A DNA stretch of 64,000 bases from Cephalotrichum gorgonifer. Taxonomy: Eukaryota > Ascomycota > Sordariomycetes > Microascales > Microascaceae. The notes beneath the pieces are model-generated. The model saw nothing but the letters and a program-made list of their open reading frames with translations, searched no databases and was not told where the DNA came from. Positions 43,864 to 56,310 of this stretch are shown one piece after another (positions within the stretch are counted from its first letter, which is position 1; every line of letters starts with the position of its first letter). The stretch lies in the NCBI GenBank assembly GCA_900312665.1, contig ONZQ02000001.1, positions 1,554,283-1,618,282 on the forward strand. The letters run 5' to 3'. The translations under genes and the position numbers were made by a program.

Positions 43864-45231
43864 ATGTCGCTCCTCCTCGACGACATCCTAGATATCGGCC
43901 CCGCGCTGGTCGCCGCAATAGCCACCGCGACAGTTGCCTTCCTATGGCTGGCGCGCGCTGCTCTCTACCCGCCCAGCCAGAGCATCCTCCCCAACCCGCT
44001 TCGCACCAAAATCCCGTACCTCTCGGAAAAGGAGGTAGCCAGGTTGGAGTACGGGCCGGATGCGTATCCCGGTGCGCGCGATGTCTCTACGCCTGTAAGT
44101 ATCTCAATTGATGCTGAAAGCATTGCCTGCTGACATCGTGATGCACATAGTATGGGACCATGCGGGTGTATGAATGGGGACCCGAGAATGGCGAGAAGAT
44201 CCTCTTTATCCACGGCATCTCGACATCCTGTATGACTGTATCTGTACTGGCACAGGCGATGGTCGAGCGCGGCCACCGGGTTATGATTTTCGTAGGCTCC
44301 TATCCCCATACAACAGCATTTATCATTTAATCCTCACTAACACACCGCCAAGGACCTGTTCGGGCGCGGCTTCACAGACGGCGTGGGAGACCTCCCCCAC
44401 GACCCCCGCCTCTACGTGACCCAGGCCCTCCTGGCCCTCGCCTCGTCCCCGATCTCCTGGACAGGTAACGACGCGTTCCGCCTCGTGGGCTATTCCATGG
44501 GCGGCGGCATTGCCGTCCACATCGCCGCCACCTTCCCGCACATGGTCTCATCCCTCATCCTCCTAGCTCCCGCGGGTCTCATCCGCGAGTCGAACTTCGG
44601 CATCGTGAGCCGCATCCTCTTCCGCACCGGCCTCGTCCCCGACGCTCTTCTCACCCGCCTCGCGCGTCAGAGGCTCCGGAAACCCATCGCGAGCAGCGTA
44701 ACTAAGAAGAAGAGCCCCACGCCCTCGCCCCCGCGCGAGTCGTCCCCCACCGTCTCCTCCGTGCTGGGCGGCAGTAGCGACGGCGGCGGGGTATCCGGCC
44801 ATAACCTGCGCCACTCCCTACACAGCCTCGCGAACAAGGAATCTATGACCGATATCGCGGTGGCCGAGGCCGCGAACCCCGGCTCCGGCCCCGTGGCCGC
44901 CATTGAGAAACGCGTGTTGGACTACATCGCCTGGATGGCGGAGCACCACTCCGGCTTCGTCCACGCCTTCCTCTCCTCCCTCCGCCACGCCCCGCTCGTA
45001 AACCAACATGCCGTCTGGGAGAAACTGGCCGCCCGCGAGCCAGGCACGACGTGCGTGCTCCTGGCGAGGGACGACGAGGTCATCGATCCGGACGACTACA
45101 CGGACGACGGGCTGCATCTCCTAGGCGGCGAGGAGAGAGTGAGGTGGAGGGTCGTGGAGGGCGGGCACGACTTTGTGATGACGCATTCCGAGGAGATCTT
45201 GAGGGAGCTGGATGAGTTTTGGCGTGTATGA
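43864..45231 (+). CDS. Membrane-anchored alpha/beta hydrolase
   Basis: The product is 416 residues from exons 43864-44094, 44151-44291 and 44353-45231; introns are 56 and 61 nt, in phase 0. A hydrophobic N-terminal segment at about residues 10-34 (ALVAAIATATVAFLWLA) is a probable signal anchor. The oxyanion-side motif is LFIHGIS, and the DLFGRGFTDG strand/turn follows. The nucleophile elbow is GYSMGGG with Ser172. The acid is probably the Asp pair in LLARDDEVID (about 364-365), and the histidine is H396 in EGGHDFV. A low-complexity lid insertion (SSVTKKKSPTPSPPRESSP...) sits between the elbow and the acid. The catalytic triad is complete, so it should be an active esterase, lipase or related hydrolase. 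Substrate and membrane (ER, mitochondrion or lipid droplet) are not evident. Confidence 0.9.
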
Positions 45232-45767
45232 GTTGATTGCCATCCGTTCCTTCCTTCCGTTACACGTTTCGATGTAATTTTGTGGGTTGTTTGGGATTTT
45301 GATGTTGGAGTTTGGCTTAGATGGGCATTTTTCACGCTATAGACGGGGATATAAGAGCAGTGTATAAGTCGAAGCTAGACCAGAGCATGCGCACATCTCG
45401 TCCTTGTAACCTAATAATACATTGAATTCGTCATACCTTACACCCAGTACCCTACCACTGTTTGATGTTGTTAAGTGGACAATTCAGCCAGGAACGGCAA
45501 TCCTTTGGAGGGAAAGCTGGGCACGTTCTATCAAATGCACATGTATATTTTACACTGAAAAAAATGTAGAGGTAAGAAGAGTAGTATATTTTACAAGATG
45601 CAGGACGGAGATTATCTATCCAGAGCTGAGTATGCCCTTTTCTCTCCCAAAAGAAATGCCTCAAATGTGGAAAAGGGGGATTAACGAGTAGAGGTTGTTG
45701 TAGACCGGAAAATGAAAAAAAAAAAAAAAAAAACGGAGGGGGTATACAAAAGGCGAGAAAAAGGGGT
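45232..45767. other. Convergent spacer between hydrolase and ABC transporter
   Basis: This AT-rich spacer should carry both 3' UTRs. A run of 19 A lies at 45715-45733, which is a T-run about 35 nt after the ABC transporter stop on its own strand. Confidence 0.5.
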
Positions 45768-48700
45768 CTAACGATCGAGGGCTTGACTTTGGCACTACAG
45801 ACAGTTAGCACGGATCAAAAGAGAAAATAGGAAGGGGATTGGGCAGCGGGGGATACTCACCATATTCCAGTACACCCCCTTCTTCTTCAGTAGCTCCGCG
45901 TGACTCCCCTGCTCCAACAGCTTGCCCTCGCCCAGCACGAAGATCACGTCCGCATTCTGCACAGTCGCGAGGCGGTGCGCGACCACGACCATGGTCCGCC
46001 CCTTGCCCGCCCTCTCGAAGGCCGCCTGGACAAGCCTCTCCGACTCCGAGTCTAGAGAGCTCGTCGCCTCGTCCAGGAGAAGCACATTGGGGTCGCGTAT
46101 GAGGGCCCGCGCGATGGCCACGCGCTGCTTCTGCCCTCCCGAGAGCGACACGCCCTTGCTACCGATGTTGGTATTATACCCGTCCGGCAGCGAGACGATG
46201 AAGTCGTGGATCGAGGCGTCGCGGCAGACGGCGTGAAGCCGCTCCTCAGAGACGGAGTCGGCGTCGACGCCAAGGAGTATGTTCTCGCGGATGGTGCCTT
46301 GGAAGAGGGTCGGCTCCTGCGCGACGAGGGAGAGGTACTTGCGCCACGTGTACACGTTGACCTTCTGGATGTCCTTCCCGTTAGCGAGGATGCGGCCGCC
46401 GTAGGGGTCGTAGAACCTCTCGAGGAGCGACACGATGCTCGTCTTCCCGCACCCGGACGCGCCCACGAGAGCCGCGAACTGGCCCTTCTCGATCGTGAGG
46501 TTCAGCCCCCGGAACACGGGCGTCTCGCGCGTGGGATACTTGAAGTGCAGGTCCTGCAGCTCGATCTTCACGCCGCCCTCCACGTCGGGGATCTCCTCGC
46601 CCTCAGCGACCTTGTCGTTGTTCTGGCTCTCGCGCATGTCGAGGATGCGGTTCGACGCCGCCGCCGCCTGCGCCGCGTTGGGGCCCATGCTGAGCCCCTG
46701 CCCCGCGCCCTCGGCGCCCTGCACCACGGCCATCATTATGACGAAGAAGGCCAGGGGTCCGTACTCGCGCGAGGCCAGCAGCCTCCCACCGTACCAGAAG
46801 ATGAGCGCCTGACACCCGATGCTGGAGCTGTCGGAGAAGGCGAAGACGAGGCTCGTCTGGAGAGCCTTGCGGAAGGCGCTATTGACGTGTCCTGCGAGAA
46901 GGTCCTCGTAGCGCGTGGCGATGGTGTCCTCGAGCGTGAGGGAGGACACTGTCCTGAAGGCGCCGATGGTCTCGGCAGCGAACTTGGAGCTCTCCTCGAA
47001 GACGGCGTCGTTCATCTTGTTGAATTCAAGCTCGTACTTTAGTCGGAAGAAGCCGGATACGACCATGATGGGCATCGTTACGAAGGTGGCGACCAGGGCT
47101 AGCTTCCACCCGTAATAGAGGGAGATGATGAGGGCACCGACGAGACCGAATATCCTAAAGGAGGTGGGTTTGCGTTAGAAACAAATGGAGGTTTCAGGGG
47201 AGCTAGCAGTTTCCCCTAAGCGAAAAAGGGGGTTTGTAACGGCAACTTACGAGGAGTATACGAAAGCCATATTAATACCGGACATCTCCTCCATCAGTCG
47301 GGGGTCGCCCGAGACGCGAGAGGTGAGTGTCCCCTGAGAATTCTCTTCCTGGTCGAAGAAGGGCAGTTTCTGGAAAAGAATGGCCTTGAAGTATTCGTTT
47401 CGGTAGGCGGACGAGACATACTATCTAAAATTAGTAGGTGAAAGAGAGAAAAAAGGAGAAGGGGAGAAGGAGGTATCCAGCAGGCACTTACGTAGGACAC
47501 ATGCGTCGAGATCCAGCCTACAAAGAAATACGACCCTCCGACGAAGATCGCTAGCATAACCCACATCAGTGACCAGAAGTTGCCCTCGGACTGCATCTTC
47601 TTGGGATCACCGGCCAAGTTGAAAACCACTATGGTCTGTGCGAAAACGTATGCCATGAGGGAAGTAGAGGCTGTGATTGTGTCGGTTAGTACAGCGACGG
47701 GGAAGAATGAAGCCGAAAAATCTCAAAAGGGCGCGGGCGGGGGAGTTCGGTTCAACAACTTACCTCCGACGCAGGCAGAAAAGAAGATGGTCAAGATATA
47801 GTAAGGCCACCTGCTCCGCTGCTCTATCATCAGCCGGCCAAAACTCTTGGCGAAGCTCCTGACCTTCGCCGACTCAGGCTTCGCCGTAGCGTCCTCAGCC
47901 TCCGTGCCCGCAGCGCTCTTCTGCCGGCTCAGCACGGCCTCCATCTTCTCGTACTCGCCGTCTCCGTCGCTGTCGACGGGGCCTTCGCCGAGGTTAAGCT
48001 TCTGGGCGCCGACGAGGCCAGAGTAGACACCAGCGGGATCCTCAAGTAGGGACTGGTGTGTCCCAATCTCGACGACGCGTCCCTTCTTCAGGACGACGAT
48101 CTTGTCGGCTTTCATGATGGTCGAGAGGCGGTGGGCAATGGTGATGGTCGTGCGGTTCTGCGCAACCCTGTCGAGGGCGGCCTGGACGATCTTTTCTCCG
48201 CGCACGTCGATGGCGCTCGTGGCCTCATCGAGGATCAGGATCGTGGGCTTTCGGACGATGGACCGAGCGATGGCGATTCGCTGGCGTTGGCCGCCAGACA
48301 ACTTAGCGCCGCTTTCGCCGACATGCGTATCGTAGCCCTAGAAATAATTGTTAGAAAATCATTTAGACAGGTCGAGACTATGTTTGGCAAGGAGGGGGGC
48401 TCAAGAGGTCAGGGTAGCAGAGTCTCACCTGTGGGAGACGATCAATGAACTCGTCGGCGAAGGCCTCCTGGCAGGCCTCCTTGACAAGCTCGCGCTTCTT
48501 CTCCTCGGACTCGTTTTCCCACTGGGAACCGATCAAGCCATAGGCGACATTCTTATAGATGGTATCGTTGAAGAGGAAGGGCTCCTGCTGCACGAGACCG
48601 ATCTGGGTTCGCCACCAAGTCGCGTCAATGTCGTCCACGGGTGTCTTGCCGCAGTTAATTCGGCCCTTTAGCTCAACGGCAGGGCCGGTGTCTTCCTCTT

Positions 48701-50774
48701 CCCGATTCTGCGGCTCTGCCTCATCGTCAGACGAGTCTTCAGACGCGGCAGTGGCAGTGGTGCCCTTCTTTGCCCTCTTCTTCTCCTTCTCCTTCTTCTT
48801 TTTCCGCCTCTCAAGCTCCTCCTGGTCGATAGCCCTCTCGATGACGTATTGTTGGTTGAGCGAGTACCACCTCTGGATCAGGCCAACAATGGTACTCTTC
48901 CCCGAGCCGGAGGGCCCGACAATGGCGGTGAGCTTGCCCGCCTCGATGGTGAGGCTGAGGTCGTCAAGGACTTTGACGTGGGGTCGGCCGGGATACGCGA
49001 ACGTGACGTTTTCGAAGTTGATATCATCGGTGGCAGAGACTTCGGGGCCCTTGAGGTGGCCTTTGGGGGGAGAGGGTGCGTCAATGACGGTGAAGAACTG
49101 GCAGGCCGCGACCGTGGCCTTGCTCATGGCCAGGATGGGGGTCGAGACGCGCTCTAGCGACATCACGACTACCATACAGGACATGAGAATGCTGCAAAGG
49201 AGTCAGCTAGCTCTAGGTGGACATTTCAGGGTCATAAATAGAGGCTACTCACATCACAATCTCTCCGACACCATCCAGTCTTCCCTCCAAGAAAGACTTA
49301 GTCCCGTACCAGAAGGACAGGCCGAAAGCGGCCCACATGGCAAAGAACTTTTTTGCTGTATCGTTAGATATCGGTCCTAGCCGCGTGGGATACCCGGGGG
49401 GGGGGGTAATCTGCCGATTCGGGGAAACTAGACTCACCACGAGGCTGAGCTGGAGAGCGATCAGGGGGGATGTCCTCTGTCCGAGCCTCCTGGCCTCTTC
49501 GGACCAGTAGAGGTAGCGGAAATGAGTGCGCTCCTGGGCGCCGCAGGCCGCAATCATCCGGATGCTGCTAAGAGCCTCGCTCGCGATGGCAGTGGCCTTA
49601 CCCTCCGCCTTGCTAGTCTTGTTTACCCCCTTGACGATGAGGGGCAGGAGGATGCCGAGGGTAAGCATTATGAAGAGGATGACGGAGAAGGTGACCAGGG
49701 CCAGGGACCAGCTGTAGATGAAGGCGATGATGATGCCGGCGATCATCGTGGTGAGGAACTCGATGAGGACACCAAACTTCTCCGAGATGCCGTTCTGCAG
49801 GACGTTGGCGGTGGTAGTGATAGTCGAGGCGGCGGCGCCGGCGGGCATGGAGTCTAGGACGTGGATGGACTGGGCGAAGAGTGCACGGAGGAAGTCGGCC
49901 CTGATAGCGGATGACATACGGATACCGACCATTCGGAAGACGACCTAGGAACGGTATTAGCCGGCCCCATGGAGATGGCGAGTTACACGCAACGGCTAGG
50001 ATATTCTTGGGTCTAATAGTACCTTGTTGACATAGTTGCAACCGAGCCGGGCAAGGAAGAGGCCGAACATGAAGAGGCTATTTGATCCGTGTTAGCGGAC
50101 AGGAGCTAAGATGATATTCACAAACGTAGGAGAGATGCCGGTTTGACATACGATAGCCGGTTGACTTCGTGTTCAAATTCAGCCCGTGTGACGGTGGTGT
50201 TCGGGAGGAAGAACTTCTGGAACTTGTCGACAAGTTGTCCTGGAAAGCAGCGTGAGTACGCCTGGTTCATCTTCCGACGGAAGTTGTCAAAGTGCGAGAG
50301 ACACATGGGGATAACATACCCATCAAGACCATGAGCAGCGGCAAGGTCTGGTATTGGCGGAAACGACTGTTAGAACCAGGGCCACGTAAGGCGATAGGGA
50401 ATCGCAAACGGGGGGCATGAACTCACCACACCGGCCGCCATGGACGTGATGGAGCCTATGATGTAGGCCACAACGTCCCACTTCTTGGCGTAAAAGAAGA
50501 CGCGCTGTCAACGGGTCAGTAGTCAGCACTTTCCTTCCGTCTCTCTTCACTCTCACTCCAACCAGGTACGCCGCCGGTTTCCGGCTTGGTTGGCAAGGCT
50601 TACCAGGAGGTCCTTTGGTGTCGGCTCCCGCTCCGGCCGCGCTTTGGCGGCGGAAGCAGTCTCCTCCTGGGCAGGCATGGGGACAGCGGTGGATTCGGAC
50701 TCGGCGGTCCCCGCGGGGGGAGACTCCCGAGAAGCCCCGGGCTTCTCTGAGCCTGAGGTTTCTTTCTCGGACAT
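45768..50774 (-). CDS. Full-length MDR-type (ABCB) ABC transporter, 13 exons
   Basis: The product is 1342 residues. Exons: 50774-50604, 50504-50427, 50347-50320, 50239-50152, 50077-50023, 49944-49438, 49347-49253, 49191-48429, 48337-47764, 47670-47492, 47420-47251, 47154-45861, 45794-45768. The layout is TMD1-NBD1-TMD2-NBD2 with a Ser/Glu/Pro-rich cytosolic N-terminus. NBD1 has Walker A GPSGSGKST (about 433-441), LSGGQ (608-612), Walker B ILILDE (628-633) and a Lys/Glu-rich insert of about 70 residues after Walker A. NBD2 has GASGCGKTS (about 1134-1142), Q loop VAQEP, LSGGQKQR and VLLLDE. The 27-nt last exon gives the family ending (NM-CQSQALDR). All introns are GT-AG; one acceptor is the unusual AAAAAAG/TTC at 49348. 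Members export drugs, lipids or peptide pheromone; the substrate cannot be read here. The gene is not next to a biosynthetic cluster. Confidence 0.94.
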
Positions 50775-53696
50775 GGCGTGTGCGAGGATTCAGCTTAACA
50801 AAGAGTCATCGGGGGTGTTCCACTTCGGGGGCGTAAGAGAGGCTTCCGTTATTCTCGGGGAACTAATAGGGTTACTCTGAAAGACTTGAAGAAAGGGGAC
50901 CCAGTCTCGTGGGTGGGACCGATGGCACGTGGGAGACAGAATATAAAATAAGAATAGTCCTGGACCGAGCTGGAGGAATACGGCTGCCTAAGATATAAAG
51001 ATGCGGGATGGTGTGGTGTGGGGCCGGGAGATACGCGGAAGGTACGCGACGGAGGAATGTGTAACAGACGAAAAGGCAAGGGTTAAATACTTATAACGAT
51101 AGAATTCGGCCGAAACAAACGAAGGGGAGGGTGCGAGTTCCGCCACACCACACAACCGAACCCTGAAAGCGTGCTGGTTCCAAGGGGACTTCGTCCGAGC
51201 GGATTCCCGACGTGCTTATATGGGTATATGGTACTTGTGTATTGGACCGGGTGTGAACGGCCGGTTCCGCAGTCTGAATGCCTCCCTTGGCGCCTTGAGC
51301 GGGCAGCAAAGTAAATAGGAAGCCGGGGGATAGCAAGATGTCGAGAGAAAGGGGCGAGGGCACCCGGAGCTGAGTTGGGTGTGAAAGAAGGTCGTGTGAC
51401 AAAAGTCGAGATGCCCGGACGAGTATGGTCTTGTAAATACTTAGGAACAGACCAGAGACGAGATAGTTTTAAGGCTGATGAGATGTCAAATACAAAATAT
51501 GCGGGCAGGGGCAGCAGGGACGCTTCTTCCATTGCCTCAATTTCGGCAAGTGGGAGGGAGTACTGAGTACATGGATGCTTACAACTCGTACGAGTACGTA
51601 CTAATAACACCAACCCGGGCTGGCTGCTCTTGGCATCCGCCCCGAGTGATACGGGATATACGAGATGATGCGATGAGGAGAGTACTTGAGTACATGTAAT
51701 AACCTTACTTGGACGGCATGGGTGACTTAAGTCCTAGCTCCTCGTATATTGTCCTAATTGGGTTCGGCGATGGAGCGTTTCGTATAATTTCCTAATTCGG
51801 TTCGGCGATGGGGTATTCAATATTACGTACCCCGAAGCCAAGATACTCGTCGTCGTTAGGTCCTTTCAAAACGATCGGAAGTGGTATTCGCACTTGAATG
51901 CATCTATCGTATAGGCCTACATAAGTTAGCTGGCCACGAGCCTCTGCTCTTCAGACGAGGAGGCACACGAATCCTATTTCGTTGTCGCATTGCCAATGTC
52001 CATGACGGGGGACTTGGGAGAGGGAGAAGTAACCAGCGGCGGCCAATCCAGTGCGTGGGGTTCCGCAGTGGGACTCCCCTCGCCCCAAAATAAGGGTAGC
52101 TTCTCGCATAAGCCAATTCAGCCCCTCCTGATTGGCCGTCCCATCCCGTCCACGAGCTATGACTGCTACACCAACATAGGAAATTACATGTATACTCGTA
52201 CAAGTACTTCGTATAAAGGCCTTATTCGTCCGTGAACCGAGATAGGTGGGTGGCCATGGCATCGTTATCAATATCTGGACCTTCATTTGGAATACAAAAG
52301 CCTGAATATTACCATGTCCTAGGACGCAATACGGCAATACGAGTATTTGTATTACGTCGGGGTTCCGCATGCTCGTTTATTGCCAATTCGGGCTTATCTG
52401 TTTCCCCTGGATCTGTTCTTTTCAGCGTAATACGGAGTAATGCGTTACTACAGGCGGAACCGGATTTGACCCGCCCTCTCGGGCCTCGGGCGGTACGCGG
52501 ACCCCGAAGGAACCGGGCCGCGTCCCCGCGGATTTCCACTGCTGCTCATCATCCCACCCACGGCCCCCCTGCGGACTTCCACCATCCTCCGGGACCTTTG
52601 CCGCATTTTCCCCCGTGTCGTCCCCCGTATCATCCCCCGTGTCGGCGGCGAGTCTCACGGAGGGGCGACGAGCGAACGAACGTCACGGCCGAATTTCTCC
52701 CTGCAAGTTTTGCCCCCAAGTTCCACCTCCCCCTTGAATGTCGAGTAGCTCTAGCTATGGGACGGCCTGGGAGCAGACCAGAAGGGATGTCTTTCCGTCC
52801 GCGGGGATACGGACAGGTTCTCGCATCGTGGGGCAGGCAGTCGTGCTGAGCGGAGAGGCCAGAATCTAAATCTCGCCCAGGCGACTTGCAAGTCGTCGCC
52901 CGTGGCCCGCCAACGGCAGGTTCATACATCGTCATGGCCAGAGACCCTGTCGAAGGGTAACAGCACCAGGAAAGCCTGCGGAGCAGCAAGAGTGGAGGAA
53001 TTTCTTCATAATTGGCGATACCGTTGCAATATCTACATCCCCATCCTCGTCAGACCCACCCCGTCTAAGTCATTGCCCCCATCACCACCACGGCTACGCC
53101 TACCGTCGTCATCATCGTCCACCGATGACCTCCGCGCGGTTTCAGAGATTCCTCTTCAGTCTTTCCCCTCCACGACATACCTCTTCCCGTCAAGGAATTG
53201 GGTCGGGAATATAGAAATCGCCCTGTCAAAATTGGTGAACCCGAGAGGTCCAACCTATGCAAACCCAAAGCAAAGCTGAGACACCAACCATCAGGCTCCT
53301 ACCCACCCAAGCACCCATCCCCTTCCTCGCGTGGGCAGTAAGGAACCCCCTCTCTTTCATAAGACAGCCTAGTTGGAAACAGGAGGAAGAAAAGAGAAGT
53401 GGAAGTAGAAGAAGAAGAAGAAGAAGAAGAAGAAGAAGAAGAAGAAGAAGAAGAAGAAGAGAAAAAAAGGTCCGAGGCGCGTGAAATTCATGGTATCGTC
53501 AAGTATTGATCACCCCCCTCCCCGGGTCCCCCTTCTTTTGCATAAACAAAGAAGACAAAAAGCGAAAGACTGGCGCTACCCGTTGCCTCGTAACACCCAA
53601 CCCCAGCCCATAGCCCGCCGGCCCCATAATAAACAAACTCGTTAAAGAGCTCGTGGCCGGGGGGGGGGATAGGCGCAAAAACATAAAAGACCCGAA
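50775..53696. other. 2.9-kb intergenic region with no recognisable gene
   Basis: The left part is the ABC transporter promoter. No ORF with coding bias was seen; the 52232-52849 frame has no recognisable motifs. A 12-bp palindrome ACTCGTACGAGT lies at 51584-51595. The right end holds a GAA microsatellite and the 3' flank of the E2 gene. Confidence 0.5.
53407..53461 (+). repeat. (GAA)n microsatellite
   Basis: About 18 uninterrupted GAA/AAG trinucleotides occur roughly 0.24 kb beyond the stop of the E2 gene. Confidence 0.95.
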
Positions 53697-54454
53697 CTAC
53701 ACGGTGTTATCGTGATAGTAAAAGTCAATGTCCCTCGGCCGCAGCCGGTTTCCCCTCACAAACTCCTCGTCTCCGGGCGGCCTCTCGTTCTTGGAGTTCC
53801 CCGTGAGCATGCTCTGGAGACTCATGGCCACGCTCTCGACACTCTGAACAGGGCTCCAACCTTGCGTGCCGAGGAGGTCGAGGCAGATGATGCCGTTGGA
53901 GTAGATGTGGGGGTGCATCGGGATGGGTCTGTCGGCGGTCTTGACAAAGGTTACCTCGGGGGGTTCTGCGACGACGGCGGGGCCGGACAATGGTTAGCCA
54001 TCTAAAAGTATATGGGGAAGGGCGAGGGGTCCGGGGAAGGCGGAGGAGTGGGATTGAGAACGAGGTGTAATGACGAACCAATGGGATAGGAGCTCGAGAA
54101 CCTAAACTTGAGGCGGTATGTCTCGTTCTGGTAGAGGGGGTTCGGGTCGAGGACTTTTATGTCGAGTATCCATTCCTCAAAGTTATCCGCCGACACTAGC
54201 TCGATCCCGGGAGGTAGGTTGCTATTTATCTAGAGTTGACAATCGGATATGATATCGTCAGCCATCAGCCTTACAGGATAAGCCTCACATGCCCCGCGCC
54301 CCCGCTCGTAGCGATCATATTTGGATATGCCAACTCGAGGGGCGTGCGGATAACTTTATCGGACATGATGGAGGGGTAACTGCGGGCCGAAGGGAGAGAG
54401 GGAGCTTACCTTGCCGAGCTCCTTCCCTAATCGTTTAGCAGCGAAGCTCGTCAT
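53697..54454 (-). CDS. Ubiquitin-conjugating enzyme E2, UBE2W-like
   Basis: The product is 154 residues from exons 54454-54410, 54229-54079 and 53965-53697; introns are 180 and 113 nt. The UBC fold is complete: N-terminal helix AAKRLGKELG, NLPPGIEL turn, YPIEPPEVTF strand, and active-site Cys93 in HPHIYSNGIICLDLL. The motif is HPH rather than HPN, and the C-terminus ends in YYHDNT, both features of UBE2W. Mammalian UBE2W attaches ubiquitin to the alpha-amino group of substrates with disordered N-termini, so the same chemistry is a reasonable inference here. There is no TM tail, so it is a cytosolic/nuclear enzyme. The splice model is confirmed by E66 spanning intron 2 within the conserved YP-x-E-PP block. 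Confidence 0.93.
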
Positions 54455-56310
54455 GGCCTTTAGCGGGGATCGCGATGCGTGGCGCGCCGATGGGATGCGT
54501 TCGACGGTGGCGGGAGAACAAAACGAGGTATGGCAGTTGCCCGAGGCAAGGCTGTACCGAGAGGTGTTGGAACAGTCGTCAGGAAGCCGAAGCCCGCGTG
54601 AGGCGAACAGGGAGAACGAGACGTCCGGATTGGTCGGGTCTGTATACTAAGAGTAAGGTGAGAGAGCTCATGCTTCGAAGGTGGGGGGGGGGGGGTGGAG
54701 ATCAACCTCTCAGGTCTCAGGTACGGGTGTACATGCACCGGACCGCATGCTTTGCCCCGCCCTTTAGGCAGCCAGCCCCGAGGCGGAAAGCTCCCCTCCT
54801 GTCTCCTGCCACCTGCCGGAAAACCCGTCAAATCAGTGCTGGGTCGGACGGCCTAAAATCAGGCCTATTACGTCAGATGCCACCGGAAGCGCGGATTACA
54901 AGTACTTTGCCAATGAGTTACACCAGCTAATGGAGGCAGAGACCACAGCCTCTGCGAGAATTGGCAGTAGTGAGAGGTGGGAAAGTGGGAAAAGAAATAA
55001 GTCGGGCGCAAGCGAGGGGACACATCATTGGCAATATACCTCAGTGACAACTGGCCTCCAAGAGCAAGCTCTTAGTAGACCACTGACTGGCGCGCTCGGT
55101 TGGCTTCCAAGCCTCAAACTTTGCAGTCACTCTGAGGATGACGCCCAGTAGGCTCGTCAGAATAAGGCCCCAAAGAGTCAGCATCATCCCATTCCTGCCT
55201 GTCCCCAGGTATGATGAGGCATGGTTTGAGGGCAGGCTGCGAAGCCTCTTTGCTTGGGTCCCGGCCCAGGGGCATACTAAACGCACGGGATTGCCGACTG
55301 CGACGTTCTGCGCATGGGAAGGGGGAGGGGAAGGGAGAAAAGCAATTGGCTTCCTGAGATTGTGAACATGGCACTACATTAAGTATCGTATCCTTTTATA
55401 AAGTACGTCAGACCCCTTTTTCCAATCAGATCGCTGGATCAGCCGCATCCCGATCCCACTTGCGGCTCAGCCTTCGTCTCGCTGATGTCGCCTTCATGAT
55501 ATTGAGAGATGGATGGGGGAGGGGAGGGAGCTTATGCTCGTACTCGTACTTGGACTTAGAGAGCTGAACCCCCTCAATTGGAAGCGGGCCTGATGGGGCC
55601 AACTCCACTCCAGGGTACTTGTACTTTCATGTTTCACGATTTCACCCCCCGCCATGGACAGCCATCATCGATAAAGCATGTACCCGTACTTACTTGAGGC
55701 TCATCTCCAGAAGAGGAGTCAACCTGTGCCCCTTACCCCCTCTCTTTTGTAGACACTTATTGCCTATCAGGTAGGCATCGCCCGCCGGCGATTCCCTTCC
55801 CATTTTATTACATGTCACCCTCCTCATAGTTTGCGCCTTCCCATAGCACTCTCGGCGTTGGTTGGTACCCAGACAATAAGGCTGACTTGACCCCGCTCTT
55901 CTACCCCCCCCCCGCCGCCCCGCGGGAGAAGAACTGGTAATACGTACATAGTAAGATAGTACCCCGCCAAACGCCGACCTGGAAATCAGACAAGCTGGAA
56001 ATCCTCCCGTGGACCTGACCATCCCAACTTCCTCCCCCCCCTTGTCTGTCCAAACCTCAGCCCCATCTCACCCGGATCCTTATTGTGTCTTTATTCAAAG
56101 AATTTCTATACTCGGCTACTACCGACCGCTAGTTCTATTCCCGGCGACTTTCCTTTCGGCCGCGCGTCCCGCTTGCCCTTGGCATAAACTCTATCCAGCA
56201 GCTTGGAGGGAAACCTAATTCGCTTGTGCCTTGACACCATCTTCACATCGGGCCTCAGCCTCTTCGCCCGAACGCGCGTCATCGCCCGTTCTTTACCACC
56301 CCTGAGCAAA
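54455..56310. other. Divergent intergenic region, E2 and CaM-kinase promoters
   Basis: The 1.86-kb region lies between two head-to-head start codons. A G-run lies at about 54684-54694 and a C-run at 55905-55912. No gene was recognised. Confidence 0.5.

Noticed and set aside
45715..45733. Run of 19 A as a possible polyadenylated retrotransposed end
   Set aside because: No upstream coding remnant or target duplication; it is a simple homopolymer in a 3' spacer.
52232..52849. 205-codon plus-strand ORF between ABC transporter and E2 gene
   Set aside because: No codon bias and no domain; overlaps several equally long frames on both strands.
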